From positions 1-64,000 of the forward strand of contig CAISPO010000012.1 in the NCBI GenBank assembly GCA_903887415.1: DNA of 64,000 nt. Direction: 5' to 3'. The notes under the pieces are model-generated. The model saw nothing but the letters and a program-made list of their open reading frames with translations, was not told the origin of the DNA and searched no databases. Shown here piece after piece: positions 9,814 through 18,761 of the stretch (positions are counted from its first letter, which is position 1; each line of letters begins with the position of its first letter). Position numbers and translations under genes: made by a program. The DNA is from an uncultured Bacteroidota bacterium (GTDB taxonomy: Bacteria; Bacteroidota; Bacteroidia; Chitinophagales; Chitinophagaceae).

Positions 9814-10506
9814 ATGACCCCCAGAAACGTTCTTTTCGCTTTACTGCTGCTATTTTCCAGCAACACATTCGCGCAGGACACCCTGGCTGCAAAACGCCCT
9901 TCTGCGATTTATCCTTTTTGGATAGTCAAACTACCATTGCTCAATCTCATTGACCTGAACAGCCCCAACCTGAGTGTTGCCGTAGAACGCCGCCTTAATG
10001 GAAAAAATAGTGTACAATTCCTTGCCGGCATCAGCACAGACCTGAACGTGGCCAATCAAAACGCACAAAACTACGCTTTGGTAAATGGCTTCAGGCTCAA
10101 GGCTGAATACAGGCATTACTATCACGTAAGAAGAAAAGCAGCTTTCTTTCTTGCAGCAGATATTTTCTATACCGGCTATCGTCATTATACTAATGATTCC
10201 TTTATCAGCCAATCAACCAATATCCGGTACTCCGATAATTATTATCTCAAAAAGAAAATGGCCGGCGCAGACGTGAAGTGGGGCCTTCAATTTCACAGTG
10301 GTACCCATTTTATATTCGAAACATTTGCCGGGATCGGAATTAAAAGCAAGACGGTAACCGAAGCCGGCAGAACCGCACCGGGTGATGAGCATGTGCCGCC
10401 TCCTTTCCGGACAGATATTAACGTCGTTGCGGTGGGTAACGTGCTCGGGGCATACACTACAATTTCAGCGCCTGTGAACTTTGTTGTCGGCTATATTTTC
10501 CGCTAA
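9814..10506 (+). CDS. Predicted outer-membrane beta-barrel-like protein, second tandem copy
   Basis: About 230 residues from the ATG at 9814 (a TTG at 9802 is a weaker start). Signal peptide with cleavage near Thr-Phe-Ala. The body aligns throughout with the preceding gene: W-I-V-K-L-P-L-L-N, F-F-L-A-A-D-I-F-Y-T-G-Y, D-S-F-I-S-Q, D-V-K-W-G-L-Q. It ends in a C-terminal aromatic-Arg, as beta-barrels often do. The pair arose by tandem duplication and has diverged well. It meets the ostA-like gene tail to tail. No functional clue beyond likely outer-membrane location. Confidence 0.65.
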   Translation: MTPRNVLFALLLLFSSNTFAQDTLAAKRPSAIYPFWIVKLPLLNLIDLNSPNLSVAVERRLNGKNSVQFLAGISTDLNVANQNAQNYALVNGFRLKAEYRHYYHVRRKAAFFLAADIFYTGYRHYTNDSFISQSTNIRYSDNYYLKKKMAGADVKWGLQFHSGTHFIFETFAGIGIKSKTVTEAGRTAPGDEHVPPPFRTDINVVAVGNVLGAYTTISAPVNFVVGYIFR

Positions 10507-10531
10507 CAAAAGAACAGTCCAAATTCCGGAA

Positions 10532-12424
10532 CTATTTAAACAACTCTTCCTTACTCTGCGGCCTTTGATCAAATAACCATTTGAACCGGCTTAGCTTCAT
10601 ATTGGGCAGGTCGGCTTTTTCCAGCGGTGTGATGGTGTGCTTGGCGTCCTGGGTAAACTTGATGAAGGTAATTTTCTGGTCGGCAAAGAAGATGCGCATA
10701 CGTGTGCTGGTGGCCTCATCCACGCCTATGTAGGCTTTGTCTTTGTCGGTAGCATAGTAGATACATTCCGCATTTGGATACACAGTCATGTTCGTTATCG
10801 TATTGTCCTTAAAGTATCCGGTCAGCGTCTTGCCCTGTACCTGATCGAACAGATGTGCCCGCTCCGGCCCTGACCGTGATACGAGGAAGGCATTATTAGG
10901 TACATACATTTTGCGCAGCTTGTTACTATCCAGGTACAGCAATATAGTATCTCCCGTTATCTGGCTGTTGTGTGCCCAGAGTATAGGTATGTTTATCATC
11001 CTTATGGTGGAGTCGCTGCGGGTATAGCAAACGCTGTCACACTTGCCTTGCATGGAGTCGGAGAATATCTTTACATGGTGGTAGCCTACAAAATACATAG
11101 GTGCTGTAGTATCCGCTTCCGCAGTATCTGCCATTTTTAGCTTAGGTATCTTCACTTTGCCTTTCCTTCCCTTCTTACCTGTATTCACTGCCGGTTGTGG
11201 CTGATTAGTCGCCGCCTCACCTGTCATCACCTTCACCGGCTTTGCATTACTCGTATCGGTCATGAAATCAGGTATCCGGTATTTATAGTCCGGTAATTTC
11301 CAGGTTTGGAATTTGGAATTTGGAATTTGGAATTTGGATTGTTGTGTACGATCATGCTGTGCAATAGTATCTTTCGTATTTTTTGCTGAATCTGCACCAT
11401 TGTTAACTGCCAACGGCTGACTGCCAACCGAATCCCCCGGACTTACGACTAACGGACCCTGCCTGCCGGCAGGCAGGTTACGACTTAAGACTTTGACCAT
11501 CGGCGCTGTATAAAAAGTATCTGCCCGCATGAATATAGTGTCCTTGCCATTCACCTGTTCCATTACTGGTTTAATCATGGCCCACAGTATCCGCTGCTTT
11601 TTGAAATAGACCGCATGGCCGCAATATAGCGTGGAATGGTGCGCGGTATCTATAGAGACGACATTACCAATAGCATAGCCATAGCCGGTAAACTTATTGT
11701 AATGCCCATTATCAGCCTCTATATATTCACCATTGTCCCAAATTGAGAAATGCCCGGTGAAACGAGCGATCACATTTTTACTGTCATAAGTACCTGCGCT
11801 GGTGACCAATATGGAACGGCCGCTGTCGCTTGTCACTGTAGAAAGCGCATAAAATGTCTCTATTTTGGTCTCTGTATTGTACCCCAGGTCTTGCGAGGTG
11901 ATGTGGTACTTTGGGTCGGTTATAAGGACATCTTCTTTAAACCGTGCATCCTTGGTATGCACATTATATACGCCCGTCTTGCTGGTTACAGAAGTGCTAT
12001 CGCTGTGCAGGGTGCCCCAGTCAAAGTATTCGCCTGTTTTTGTGCCCAGGTCATAGGTCAGCGCCTCGCAGCTTAATTTGTTTTTGCCATCCGTTAGTGT
12101 CACATTGCCCTTCATGTAGGCGAGCTTTTTGTCTGCCGTGTAGCGCAAGTAGTCACTCTTGCCCTGCGTGCCATCCTGCTGCGATATGCGCACATCGCCG
12201 AAGGCTTCGAAATTCTTGGTCAGGCTGTTCTGGTAGGCGCTGTCGCAAAACAAAGTGTCTGTTCCCTCCAGGAACGCCACCGAATCAATGAACTTACGGT
12301 ACTCACCTGAATCTGTTTTATTGAAATTGAGAAACCGGGTACCTAGTATTTTGATCGTGATCTTGCTGGTGTCTGTTTGCTGTGCGATTGCAACAAAACT
12401 TAGCGACAGTGCACATAAGCACAT
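10532..12424 (-). CDS. OstA/LptA-like protein with repeat-derived linker
   Basis: About 630 residues from the ATG at 12424, which starts a good signal peptide; an upstream TTG at 12487 would add 21 residues. The N-terminal 300 residues are the OstA/LptA-like beta-jellyroll, with D-T-L-F-C-D-S-A-Y and repeated L-x-x-D-x-x-T-x-x-G strands. Another such unit follows at the C-terminus (about 450-620). In other bacteria this fold carries lipopolysaccharide through the periplasm; Bacteroidota have large versions of uncertain role. The linker between the units is low-complexity and is encoded by dispersed DNA repeats (11305-11339 and 11405-11477). It lies 24 bp downstream of the mlaD-like gene, so they form one envelope operon. 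Confidence 0.8.
   Translation of the reverse strand: MCLCALSLSFVAIAQQTDTSKITIKILGTRFLNFNKTDSGEYRKFIDSVAFLEGTDTLFCDSAYQNSLTKNFEAFGDVRISQQDGTQGKSDYLRYTADKKLAYMKGNVTLTDGKNKLSCEALTYDLGTKTGEYFDWGTLHSDSTSVTSKTGVYNVHTKDARFKEDVLITDPKYHITSQDLGYNTETKIETFYALSTVTSDSGRSILVTSAGTYDSKNVIARFTGHFSIWDNGEYIEADNGHYNKFTGYGYAIGNVVSIDTAHHSTLYCGHAVYFKKQRILWAMIKPVMEQVNGKDTIFMRADTFYTAPMVKVLSRNLPAGRQGPLVVSPGDSVGSQPLAVNNGADSAKNTKDTIAQHDRTQQSKFQIPNSKFQTWKLPDYKYRIPDFMTDTSNAKPVKVMTGEAATNQPQPAVNTGKKGRKGKVKIPKLKMADTAEADTTAPMYFVGYHHVKIFSDSMQGKCDSVCYTRSDSTIRMINIPILWAHNSQITGDTILLYLDSNKLRKMYVPNNAFLVSRSGPERAHLFDQVQGKTLTGYFKDNTITNMTVYPNAECIYYATDKDKAYIGVDEATSTRMRIFFADQKITFIKFTQDAKHTITPLEKADLPNMKLSRFKWLFDQRPQSKEELFK
11305..11339. repeat. 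Five tandem TTTGGAA units inside the ostA-like gene
   Basis: Five consecutive 7-bp units, four exact and the last ending TTTGGAT. They are read through in frame as F-Q-I-P-N-S-K-F-Q. The same motif makes up the intergenic array at 55922-56095. Confidence 0.85.
11405..11477. repeat. Composite of short repeats and a 20-bp GC palindrome inside the ostA-like gene
   Basis: AACTGCCAAC (11405-11414) and ACTGCCAAC (11420-11428) are direct repeats. ACTTACGACT (11441-11450) recurs as TTACGACTTA just after the palindrome. The perfect palindrome CCTGCCTGCCGGCAGGCAGG fills 11458-11477 and is translated as part of N-L-P-A-G-R-Q-G. A shorter copy of the palindrome lies at 42617-42632. Confidence 0.8.
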
Positions 12425-12511
12425 AAGCGTACATCTCCGCACGTTTGCGAGAAATAGTTTTGCGCCTTTATGGGAACCTGTTACCAAGTGCGGTATTGTT
12501 TTGAAAAAACA

Positions 12512-13456
12512 TTATTTTTTGCCGCCGCTGCCAAATACGGTAACGTTTATATAATGGCTTGGGTGCGCCTTTATGTCCTCCATAAGGCCATTCAGCGAGT
12601 GCAGCGAGCTGTTCAGGTTATTATATACGTCCTTGTTGTTTATCAGCATACCCAGCGATCCCTGGTTGTTATTTATTTTGTCCATCACCCCATGCAGCTC
12701 ACCTATTGTTTTTTGCAGGTCAGTAACTGTTTTCTGTATAGGCGCATTCGATAGCTGGCGGGTGATGTTGCTTGCATTGGCCAGTATGTGGTTTATGGTA
12801 TCGTTGTTCTTGCTCAGGTTTCCCGTAATACTTTTCGCATTGTGTATGATGTCGCTCATTTCGCCGCTCTCCTTATTCAGTGAAGATGACAGGGCGGCAA
12901 GATTATCGGAGGTCGCTTTGATCGATGCCACCGCAGCCTGCAAGGCCTTCTGATTTTCCTCGCCCACTATTGAGTTTACGCTCACAAGCGCCCTGTTAAA
13001 TTCGGATATCGTCTCTTTTAGCTCTTCGAGCCTCGGCGTAAGTTGGTCACTTACTTTATCTATTACGCCCGCTTGATTGTGGCTGGGCAGCGTATCTCCC
13101 TTTGACATCATGGCCGGGCCCGGGCCCAGTTCCAGCTTTATTATTTTCGGCCCCAGCAGGTCAGATGCGAGCTCAGCGATAGTGCCGGCAGGTATCTCCA
13201 CGTTTGTATTGATACTTATTTTTACCAGTACCCCCTTATTATCTATCAGCTGCGTATGCGATACCTTGCCCACATTCAGCCCCCGCACCTGCACAGACGC
13301 GGAGTTCTGAAGGCCGTCCACATCCTTGAAGTAGCAATAATAATCCTTCTCATTTGAAAAAATGGCTGCGCCTTTCAGGAAATAAAAACCCACGAAGAGA
13401 ATCACCAGGGCTACTGTCACCATTAACCCGATCTTTACTTCCTTTGCTATACTCAT
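12512..13456 (-). CDS. MlaD/MCE-domain lipid transport protein
   Basis: A 314-residue protein from the ATG at 13456; upstream in-frame extension begins only with TTG. One N-terminal membrane helix (about 10-30) anchors it to the inner membrane. Residues 38-120 are an MCE domain with D-V-D-G-L-Q, V-Q-V-R-G-L-N-V-G-K-V and the hydrophobic D-L-L-G-P-K-I-I pore-loop segment. The rest (about 140-310) is a long helical, coiled-coil-rich tail. MCE proteins bind phospholipid in Mla-type transport between membranes. The ATPase and permease partners are not adjacent here. It is followed at 24 bp or less by the ostA-like gene. Confidence 0.88.
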   Translation of the reverse strand: MSIAKEVKIGLMVTVALVILFVGFYFLKGAAIFSNEKDYYCYFKDVDGLQNSASVQVRGLNVGKVSHTQLIDNKGVLVKISINTNVEIPAGTIAELASDLLGPKIIKLELGPGPAMMSKGDTLPSHNQAGVIDKVSDQLTPRLEELKETISEFNRALVSVNSIVGEENQKALQAAVASIKATSDNLAALSSSLNKESGEMSDIIHNAKSITGNLSKNNDTINHILANASNITRQLSNAPIQKTVTDLQKTIGELHGVMDKINNNQGSLGMLINNKDVYNNLNSSLHSLNGLMEDIKAHPSHYINVTVFGSGGKK

Positions 13457-13846
13457 ATACCACTCAAATATCCGCAAAATAACGAAAAGACCACCATAGA
13501 TTACCGATTTTACCTGTATTATAACATTCTATGTGGGTATAGCCGGCTCATTAAACAGGCCAAAAGTGCAATTAAGGCAATTGAACTGCAAGAACCTGGA
13601 GCATATTCCGGAGGCAAAGCCTATAGTTTAGATTAAAGCCAGCTATGTTCCTAAAGACAAGAGCAAATTTACTCGTGATCGTTATTTCATTTGTTAATCA
13701 GTCGCAAATTATGCTTCATAGCATATTTTTTGCTCTATCCAGAAAAGTGCGCACAAATTCTAAAAATAATTTTATGCGATATATAAATCATAATCAACAA
13801 TTTACAAATAACATTTAAATTTCTTTGAAATTTTGTGAAAAAATAT
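13457..13846. other. AT-rich intergenic region
   Basis: About 390 bp between the divergent mlaD-like gene and the next secreted-protein gene. No credible coding frame, tRNA or terminator was seen. It becomes strongly AT-rich toward the promoter at 13847. Confidence 0.6.
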
Positions 13847-13877
13847 TTTGCCGTTTCCGAAAGCAGGCATACATTTG
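13847..13877 (+). promoter_or_regulatory. Consensus Bacteroidota promoter
   Basis: TTTG at 13847-13850, a 19-base spacer, then TACATTTG at 13870-13877. This matches TTTG-N19/21-TAnnTTTG. The start codon at 13920 leaves a leader of roughly 35 bases. Confidence 0.75.
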
Positions 13878-13919
13878 TGTTAACAAACCATTAGTAAACG
13901 CTTTGTAAATCATTAAGAA

Positions 13920-14336
13920 ATGAAAACAAAAATATTCATCCTCGCCATCACACTCATCAGCGCAAACTGCGCTTTTGCACAGAAACGCATAGTAGAGAAC
14001 GCAGGCAAAGAAGCCGCACTCGTTCCAGCTAAGGACGCAAAGGTTCTGCCAGACAGGAGAGCCTGTGCTGTAACCAACAAATCAACCGACCGCTTTATTA
14101 CCGTAAGAATAGAAGAGTCGGTAATGGTTAACAACTTTCTACAAAAGAGAATAAAGGTGGTGGAGAAGATTGGCCCGCAGGAGCAGAAGTTCGTAGGCTA
14201 TGCCGGCTGTGAAGCCAACCCGATCTATGAAAAATGCGCCGGCTACAAAATACTGCTCGCCTACTACGATGACGCCCGGTCTTCGGCGCCAACTATGAAT
14301 GCAAAGACAACAGAAGCAGTGGCTTCGGTAAAATAA
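13920..14336 (+). CDS. Small secreted protein of unknown function
   Basis: A 138-residue protein with a clear signal peptide, cleaved after Cys-Ala-Phe-Ala. The mature part has four Cys residues in its middle and C-terminal half (R-A-C-A-V, Y-A-G-C-E, Y-E-K-C-A), consistent with disulfides in the periplasm or outside. No domain was recognised. It has its own consensus promoter upstream and a terminator 24 bp downstream, so it is a single, probably well-expressed unit. Confidence 0.7.
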   Translation: MKTKIFILAITLISANCAFAQKRIVENAGKEAALVPAKDAKVLPDRRACAVTNKSTDRFITVRIEESVMVNNFLQKRIKVVEKIGPQEQKFVGYAGCEANPIYEKCAGYKILLAYYDDARSSAPTMNAKTTEAVASVK

Positions 14337-14359
14337 AAAATACTCACTCCCGTAACATT

Positions 14360-14390
14360 AAAACCGCTCCAGGCACTGAGCGGTTTTTTC
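14360..14390 (+). terminator. Intrinsic terminator
   Basis: AAAACCGCTC pairs with GAGCGGTTTT over an 8-base loop and is followed by T residues, 24 bp after the secreted-protein stop. Confidence 0.85.
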
Positions 14391-14430
14391 TTTTCTTTGA
14401 ACTTATTTTTACGACATCTATTAATGGCAG

Positions 14431-14466
14431 AAAAAAACGTCCCGGATGATTCCGGGACGTTTTTTT
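14431..14466 (-). terminator. Strong, potentially bidirectional terminator
   Basis: ACGTCCCGGA (14437-14446) and TCCGGGACGT (14451-14460) pair perfectly around TGAT. Seven A before and six T after the stem give a U-tract in both directions. It lies 13 bp downstream of the histone-like gene. Confidence 0.9.
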
Positions 14467-14479
14467 CAATGTGCTAAAA

Positions 14480-14734
14480 TTATTTCTTTTTAGCCACTAC
14501 TTTCTTTGGAGCTGCCGCTTTTTTGGGAGCTGCTTTTTTTGGAGCCGCCTTTTTAGGAGCTGCTTTTTTCGGAGCAGCTTTCTTTGGAGCTGCTGCTTTT
14601 TTCGGAGCAGCTTTCTTTGGAGCTGCTGCTTTTTTCGGAGCAGCTTTTTTCGGAGCGGCTTTCTTCGCTACTGCCTTTTTAGGAGCGGCTTTTTTTGGAG
14701 CGGCTGCTTTCTTCATAATTGAACCTTCTGCCAT
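14480..14734 (-). CDS. Lys/Ala/Pro-rich histone H1-like protein
   Basis: An 84-residue protein almost entirely built from A-P-K-K-A and A-A-P-K-K units, ending V-V-A-K-K-K. It resembles the tails of histone H1-like and AlgP-type bacterial proteins, which bind DNA non-specifically through Lys. No globular domain is present. The start could be residue 1 or Met7. The coding DNA is itself a degenerate repeat, so repeat number probably varies between strains. Long open frames on the opposite strand are by-products of the repeat. A strong terminator follows directly, supporting a real gene. Confidence 0.75.
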   Translation of the reverse strand: MAEGSIMKKAAAPKKAAPKKAVAKKAAPKKAAPKKAAAPKKAAPKKAAAPKKAAPKKAAPKKAAPKKAAPKKAAAPKKVVAKKK

Positions 14735-14934
14735 AAATTTGAATTTAAGGGGTTAAAAAATAAAAATCGTTGGGCGCTGGGCGCTACATCTTTATGAAGT
14801 TGAGTTATGCTTATCTACTAAATATCATCAAAGATAATATTCTTTTTAACCAAACAAATGCTGTTATGTTTTTTGCTCATTTATTTATCCACACGTTTTG
14901 CAGGTACGTATTTATGCATGTCGCGAAGGGCTGC

Positions 14935-17900
14935 CTAGTCAACAAAATACATGCTTAGTTTGCCTTTATTTTTTGCTTCAACTTCACCTCTGTAACTGCA
15001 AACGAAATTCTTCTTAACAAGATCATAAGTGGTTTGCGAAATATTGATCCTTCCATCAAGGCTGCTCTGTTCCATACGTGCTGCAGTGTTTACGGTATCT
15101 CCCCAAATATCATACGCGAACTTCGTGACGCCAACAATGCCGGCGATCACATTTCCTGTATGAATGCCAATGCGCAGCTTGAATGTTTTGTCGCCCTTTT
15201 CGTCATAACGCTTCCCCATAAATGTAGCGATCTCACGTGCTGCGCTTACCGCATTTATTGCGTTTATTGCGTGTTGCCCATCTGCTACGGGCAAGCCCGA
15301 AACAGCCAAGTAAGCATCTCCGATGGTCTTTATCTTTTCAATATTATAGCGGGTAATTATCTCATCGAAATTCTTAAAACAATAGTGCAATTCATCGATC
15401 AGCTCCTGCGGGGTCATTTGTTCGCTTGTCTGCGTGAAATTCACAAAATCAGTAAATATCACCGTCACATTATCAAACTGTTTTGCTTTAGCGGTGCCTG
15501 TTTCCTTAAGCTCCGCAGCCACTTCTTCAGGCAATATGTTCAGCAGCAATTTCTCCGACTGGTTTTTTTGTTTTTCCACCTCGGCCTTCTCCTGTGCTAT
15601 CTGCGTTGTTCTTTCGGCTACCACCAATTCCAGCTTTTCTTTGTCCTTTCTGAGTTGCGAAGTGCGCACGCGGGTGATACCAAGCACTGTGAGGAAAATC
15701 AAGACAACATAGAGCAGGTAGGCAGGCCATGTGCGGTAAAGCGGAGGCAATACTTTAAACTCATAGGTCAGTGGTTTACTCCAGGTTCCATCCGGGCTCT
15801 GCGCTTTCAGTTTAAAGGTGTAGATGCCTTCATGTATATTACCGAAGGAAGCAGAAGTCTTATTGCTCACCGGATACCAGCTTCTGTTGTATCCCTCAAG
15901 CATGTACTGATAGTTTACCATATTGGGCCTGCCGGGTTCTATCGCGCCGAATTCAAAGCTAATGTTGTCGTGCCCATAGGGCAGCACAAGCTGCTCCGGT
16001 ATGGGATAAAATGGCCGAATATTTCCGAATGAGATATCGCCGAATTTTGCAAACATCGTGTCTCGCTTCTGGGCCGTTAAAGCATCTCCAAAAACATTGA
16101 TCTCTTCATTGAGCGTAGCCAACGAATCGGCTATACTGATTGTATCTTCTCCTGCACGATTATTCTGCAAGTAGCCCCAGCAAACAGGTTCATTGTCTAT
16201 CCTAATAGCGCTGATGTAGGCAGTGGGGGTATCACTGCGCTCGTGTAAGTAATGAGGATCGAACCGCACCAATTTGTCGCTGGTGCCTGCCCATATTACT
16301 CCGTTCCTGTCTGCGAACAATGCATTTTCATTTACATCTTTTACCGGGTAGCCTTTTCTGAAGTTATACGTCTTAAAGACAGGTGTATATTTCTCGTTTA
16401 GCTCCACATTGCCCAACTTGTTTACCGGTAAGACGGGCGTATTTTTTTCCGTACGTTCTTCATTTGTATTTTGTTTCGACAGGTATCCTGTCAGCCCGCA
16501 AAGCCCTTCGTTCGTTCCGAACCAAATGTTGCCGCCTGTATCTGTGGTAATACCAAAAACCACATTGTTGCACAACCCCTGGGCAGTGGAGTAGGTAATG
16601 AACGATTTTCCGTCAAACCGGTTCACGCCGCCACCATCTGTACCCAGCCAGAGATTACCAAGGTTATCGGCGGTGATGCAGTATATCTTATTGTTGCATA
16701 AACCCTGGGCGGTAGTGAATGTTTTAAATGAGGTGCCATCCCAGCAGCTCACGCCCCCACCATTGGTACCAAACCACAGCTTGCCGCTATTGTCCTCTGC
16801 TATACTAAGTACGCTGTTGTTGCTAAGCCCCTGGGCAGTGGTATAGGTAGTAAAGCTCCTGCCGTCAAACCGGCTTACCCCGCCACCGTCCGTGCCTATC
16901 CATATATCGCCGTTTTTGCAGGATAATACGGTCATTACCGTATTCAAACCGAGCCCTTGAGCGGTCGTGTAAGTAGTTAAGGTTTTACCATCATACTTGC
17001 TCACACCGCCGCCAAATGTACCGATCCACAGATCACCGTTTTTTTTGTCTTCGACGAGGCTAACCACCTGGGTACCGGGCAAGCCCTGCCCGGTAGAATA
17101 AGTAGTAAAATTTTTACCGTCAAAGCGGCTTACTCCTCCAACGGCAGTACCAAACCACATCGATCCGTTCTTATCTTCAGTTGCACTCAATACCTGGTTA
17201 TTGCCCAGCCCCTGCGCTACGCCATAGCAGGTAAACGCCTTGCCATCATACAGGCTCGCACCTCCGCCAAAGGTACCGAACCATAAATTGCCGGATTTAT
17301 CTTCTGCGATACTCAGCACGGTATTGTTGCATAGCCCCTCGCTGGTGGAAAAAGTGGTGAAGGCCTTTGAGCCCGCCTTTAGCGCCGAAGGATCAAGGCA
17401 GCTAAGCCCCTTGCCGTTTGAACCAAACCACAGATCCCCGTTTTTATCTTCCGCTATACTGAAGATCGTATTGCTGCATAGCCCCTGTTCCGTCCCGTAA
17501 TTCGTAAATAGTTTTGAGCCTGGCTTCAGCACTGCGGAAGGGTCATATCGGCTCACACCTCTGTCATAAGTGCCCAGCCACAGGTTTCCGGCTTTATCGC
17601 AGATCATGCTTCTTACTGTATTACTGGCCAGCCCTTGCTCCTTACTAAAGGTTACAAATGCATGCCCGTCATATCTGCTGGCACCACCCGCATTGGTACC
17701 AAACCAGATGTCGCCGTTTTTATCCTCGGCCATGCAGCGAACTGAGTTGTCAGCCAGCCCTTGTGCGGTAGTATAGTTAGTGAATGTTTTTGAGCCTGCC
17801 CTAAGCTCTGCCGAAGGGTCATAGCAACTGGCGCCCCCTCCGTCTGTGCCAAACCATATTTTGCCCTTTCTGTCCACCAGTATGCACCATACATTGTCGT

Positions 17901-18519
17901 TACCCAGCCCGTTCTTAGTCGTGTACGTTTTGAAATACTTACCGTCAAACCTTCAGGCTCCACCGCCATCCGTGCCAAACCACAGGTCTCCGTTTGGGCT
18001 TTCGGCCATGCTTCTCACCGTGTTGGAGCCCAGTCCGTGAGCGGTTGTATAGTTGGTAAATGATCTGCCATCGTAGCGTATCACCCCGCCGCCATCAGTG
18101 CCAAACCACATATTTCCGTTATGGTCGCACATGATCTCCGAGATGAGCCCGTATAGTCCTTGTTCTGATGAGTACGTGGTCATGTGAGCTAAAAAACCAG
18201 CGGTCTTTTGCTCCGGTGAGTTCTGCCGGGAATTGCCGGCTGGTGCTAAATGGCCGGTCGTTCCGGCGGGAATAACAACGCTGACTGGCTTGGGGCAGGC
18301 ATCGAGATAGGTTACTTTCGCTGTCTTTAAAGTATCGACCCGGGGGCTTATGCCAACAGCCTCAACAATCGGCCTGTCCTCACTTGGTTTGTTTTGCTGT
18401 TTATGGATACAGGCAGAAAATACAAAAGACAGAAAAAGAAGAGCAACAATTCGTCTGGCCCACTTTTCTTTTCGAAATGAGATAGTGCTATCAACCCCAT
18501 TGCTAACGGGCTCTTTCAT
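14935..18519 (-). pseudogene. Beta-propeller sensor adenylate cyclase interrupted by an in-frame TGA
   Basis: One frame runs from the ATG at 18519 to 14935, broken only by TGA at 17953-17955. The N-terminus has a lipobox-like Val-Phe-Ser-Ala-Cys. About a dozen Reg_prop repeats follow (E-D-K-x-G-x-L-W-F-G-T-x-G-G-G). In the part after the stop, numbered from a possible GTG at 17877, there is a Y_Y_Y domain (about 645-712), a membrane helix (about 717-737), a coiled coil, and a class III cyclase domain (about 800-980). The cyclase keeps metal Asp810 and Asp854, the Lys of E-K-I-K, Asp923 and N930/R934, favouring ATP over GTP. The predicted role is coupling a periplasmic signal to cAMP. The stop replaces a residue in G-G-G-A-x-R-F-D-G, so a nonsense mutation, readthrough or sequence error is possible. 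Confidence 0.82.
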
Positions 18520-18761
18520 ATTCGAATTACTAAAGTTTCTTTCGATCGTTAATTATTTTGCGTAGCGATTTCCAGATAAATTTCATCATTGCTGTTAAAC
18601 AAAGCTATAGCACTACGAAGTAAATGTTCATCAAAATACATACTTGACGGCTAACTATTATTACGTTTGTAATACATTAACAATTAAATGCTAACCGGAT
18701 GCTTATAAATTTTTAATTGTTAGCTTCATTTTAGCCTATTTTTTTAAGAAATTTGAATATT

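Noticed and set aside
11405-11477. CRISPR-like interpretation of the repeats in the ostA-like gene
   Set aside because: Units are too short, irregular and without uniform spacers.
13457-13846. Possible RNA gene in the AT-rich spacer
   Set aside because: No tRNA-like arms, convincing hairpin series or terminator was seen.
14471-14756. Two plus-strand open frames rich in Phe, Gly, Ala or Ser opposite the histone-like gene
   Set aside because: They mirror the Lys/Ala/Pro repeats; the minus-strand gene has the terminator and expected composition.
17877-17955. Treating the cyclase as two separate genes with a GTG start at 17877
   Set aside because: The intervening codons continue the propeller repeat in the same frame, so a single interrupted gene explains the data better.
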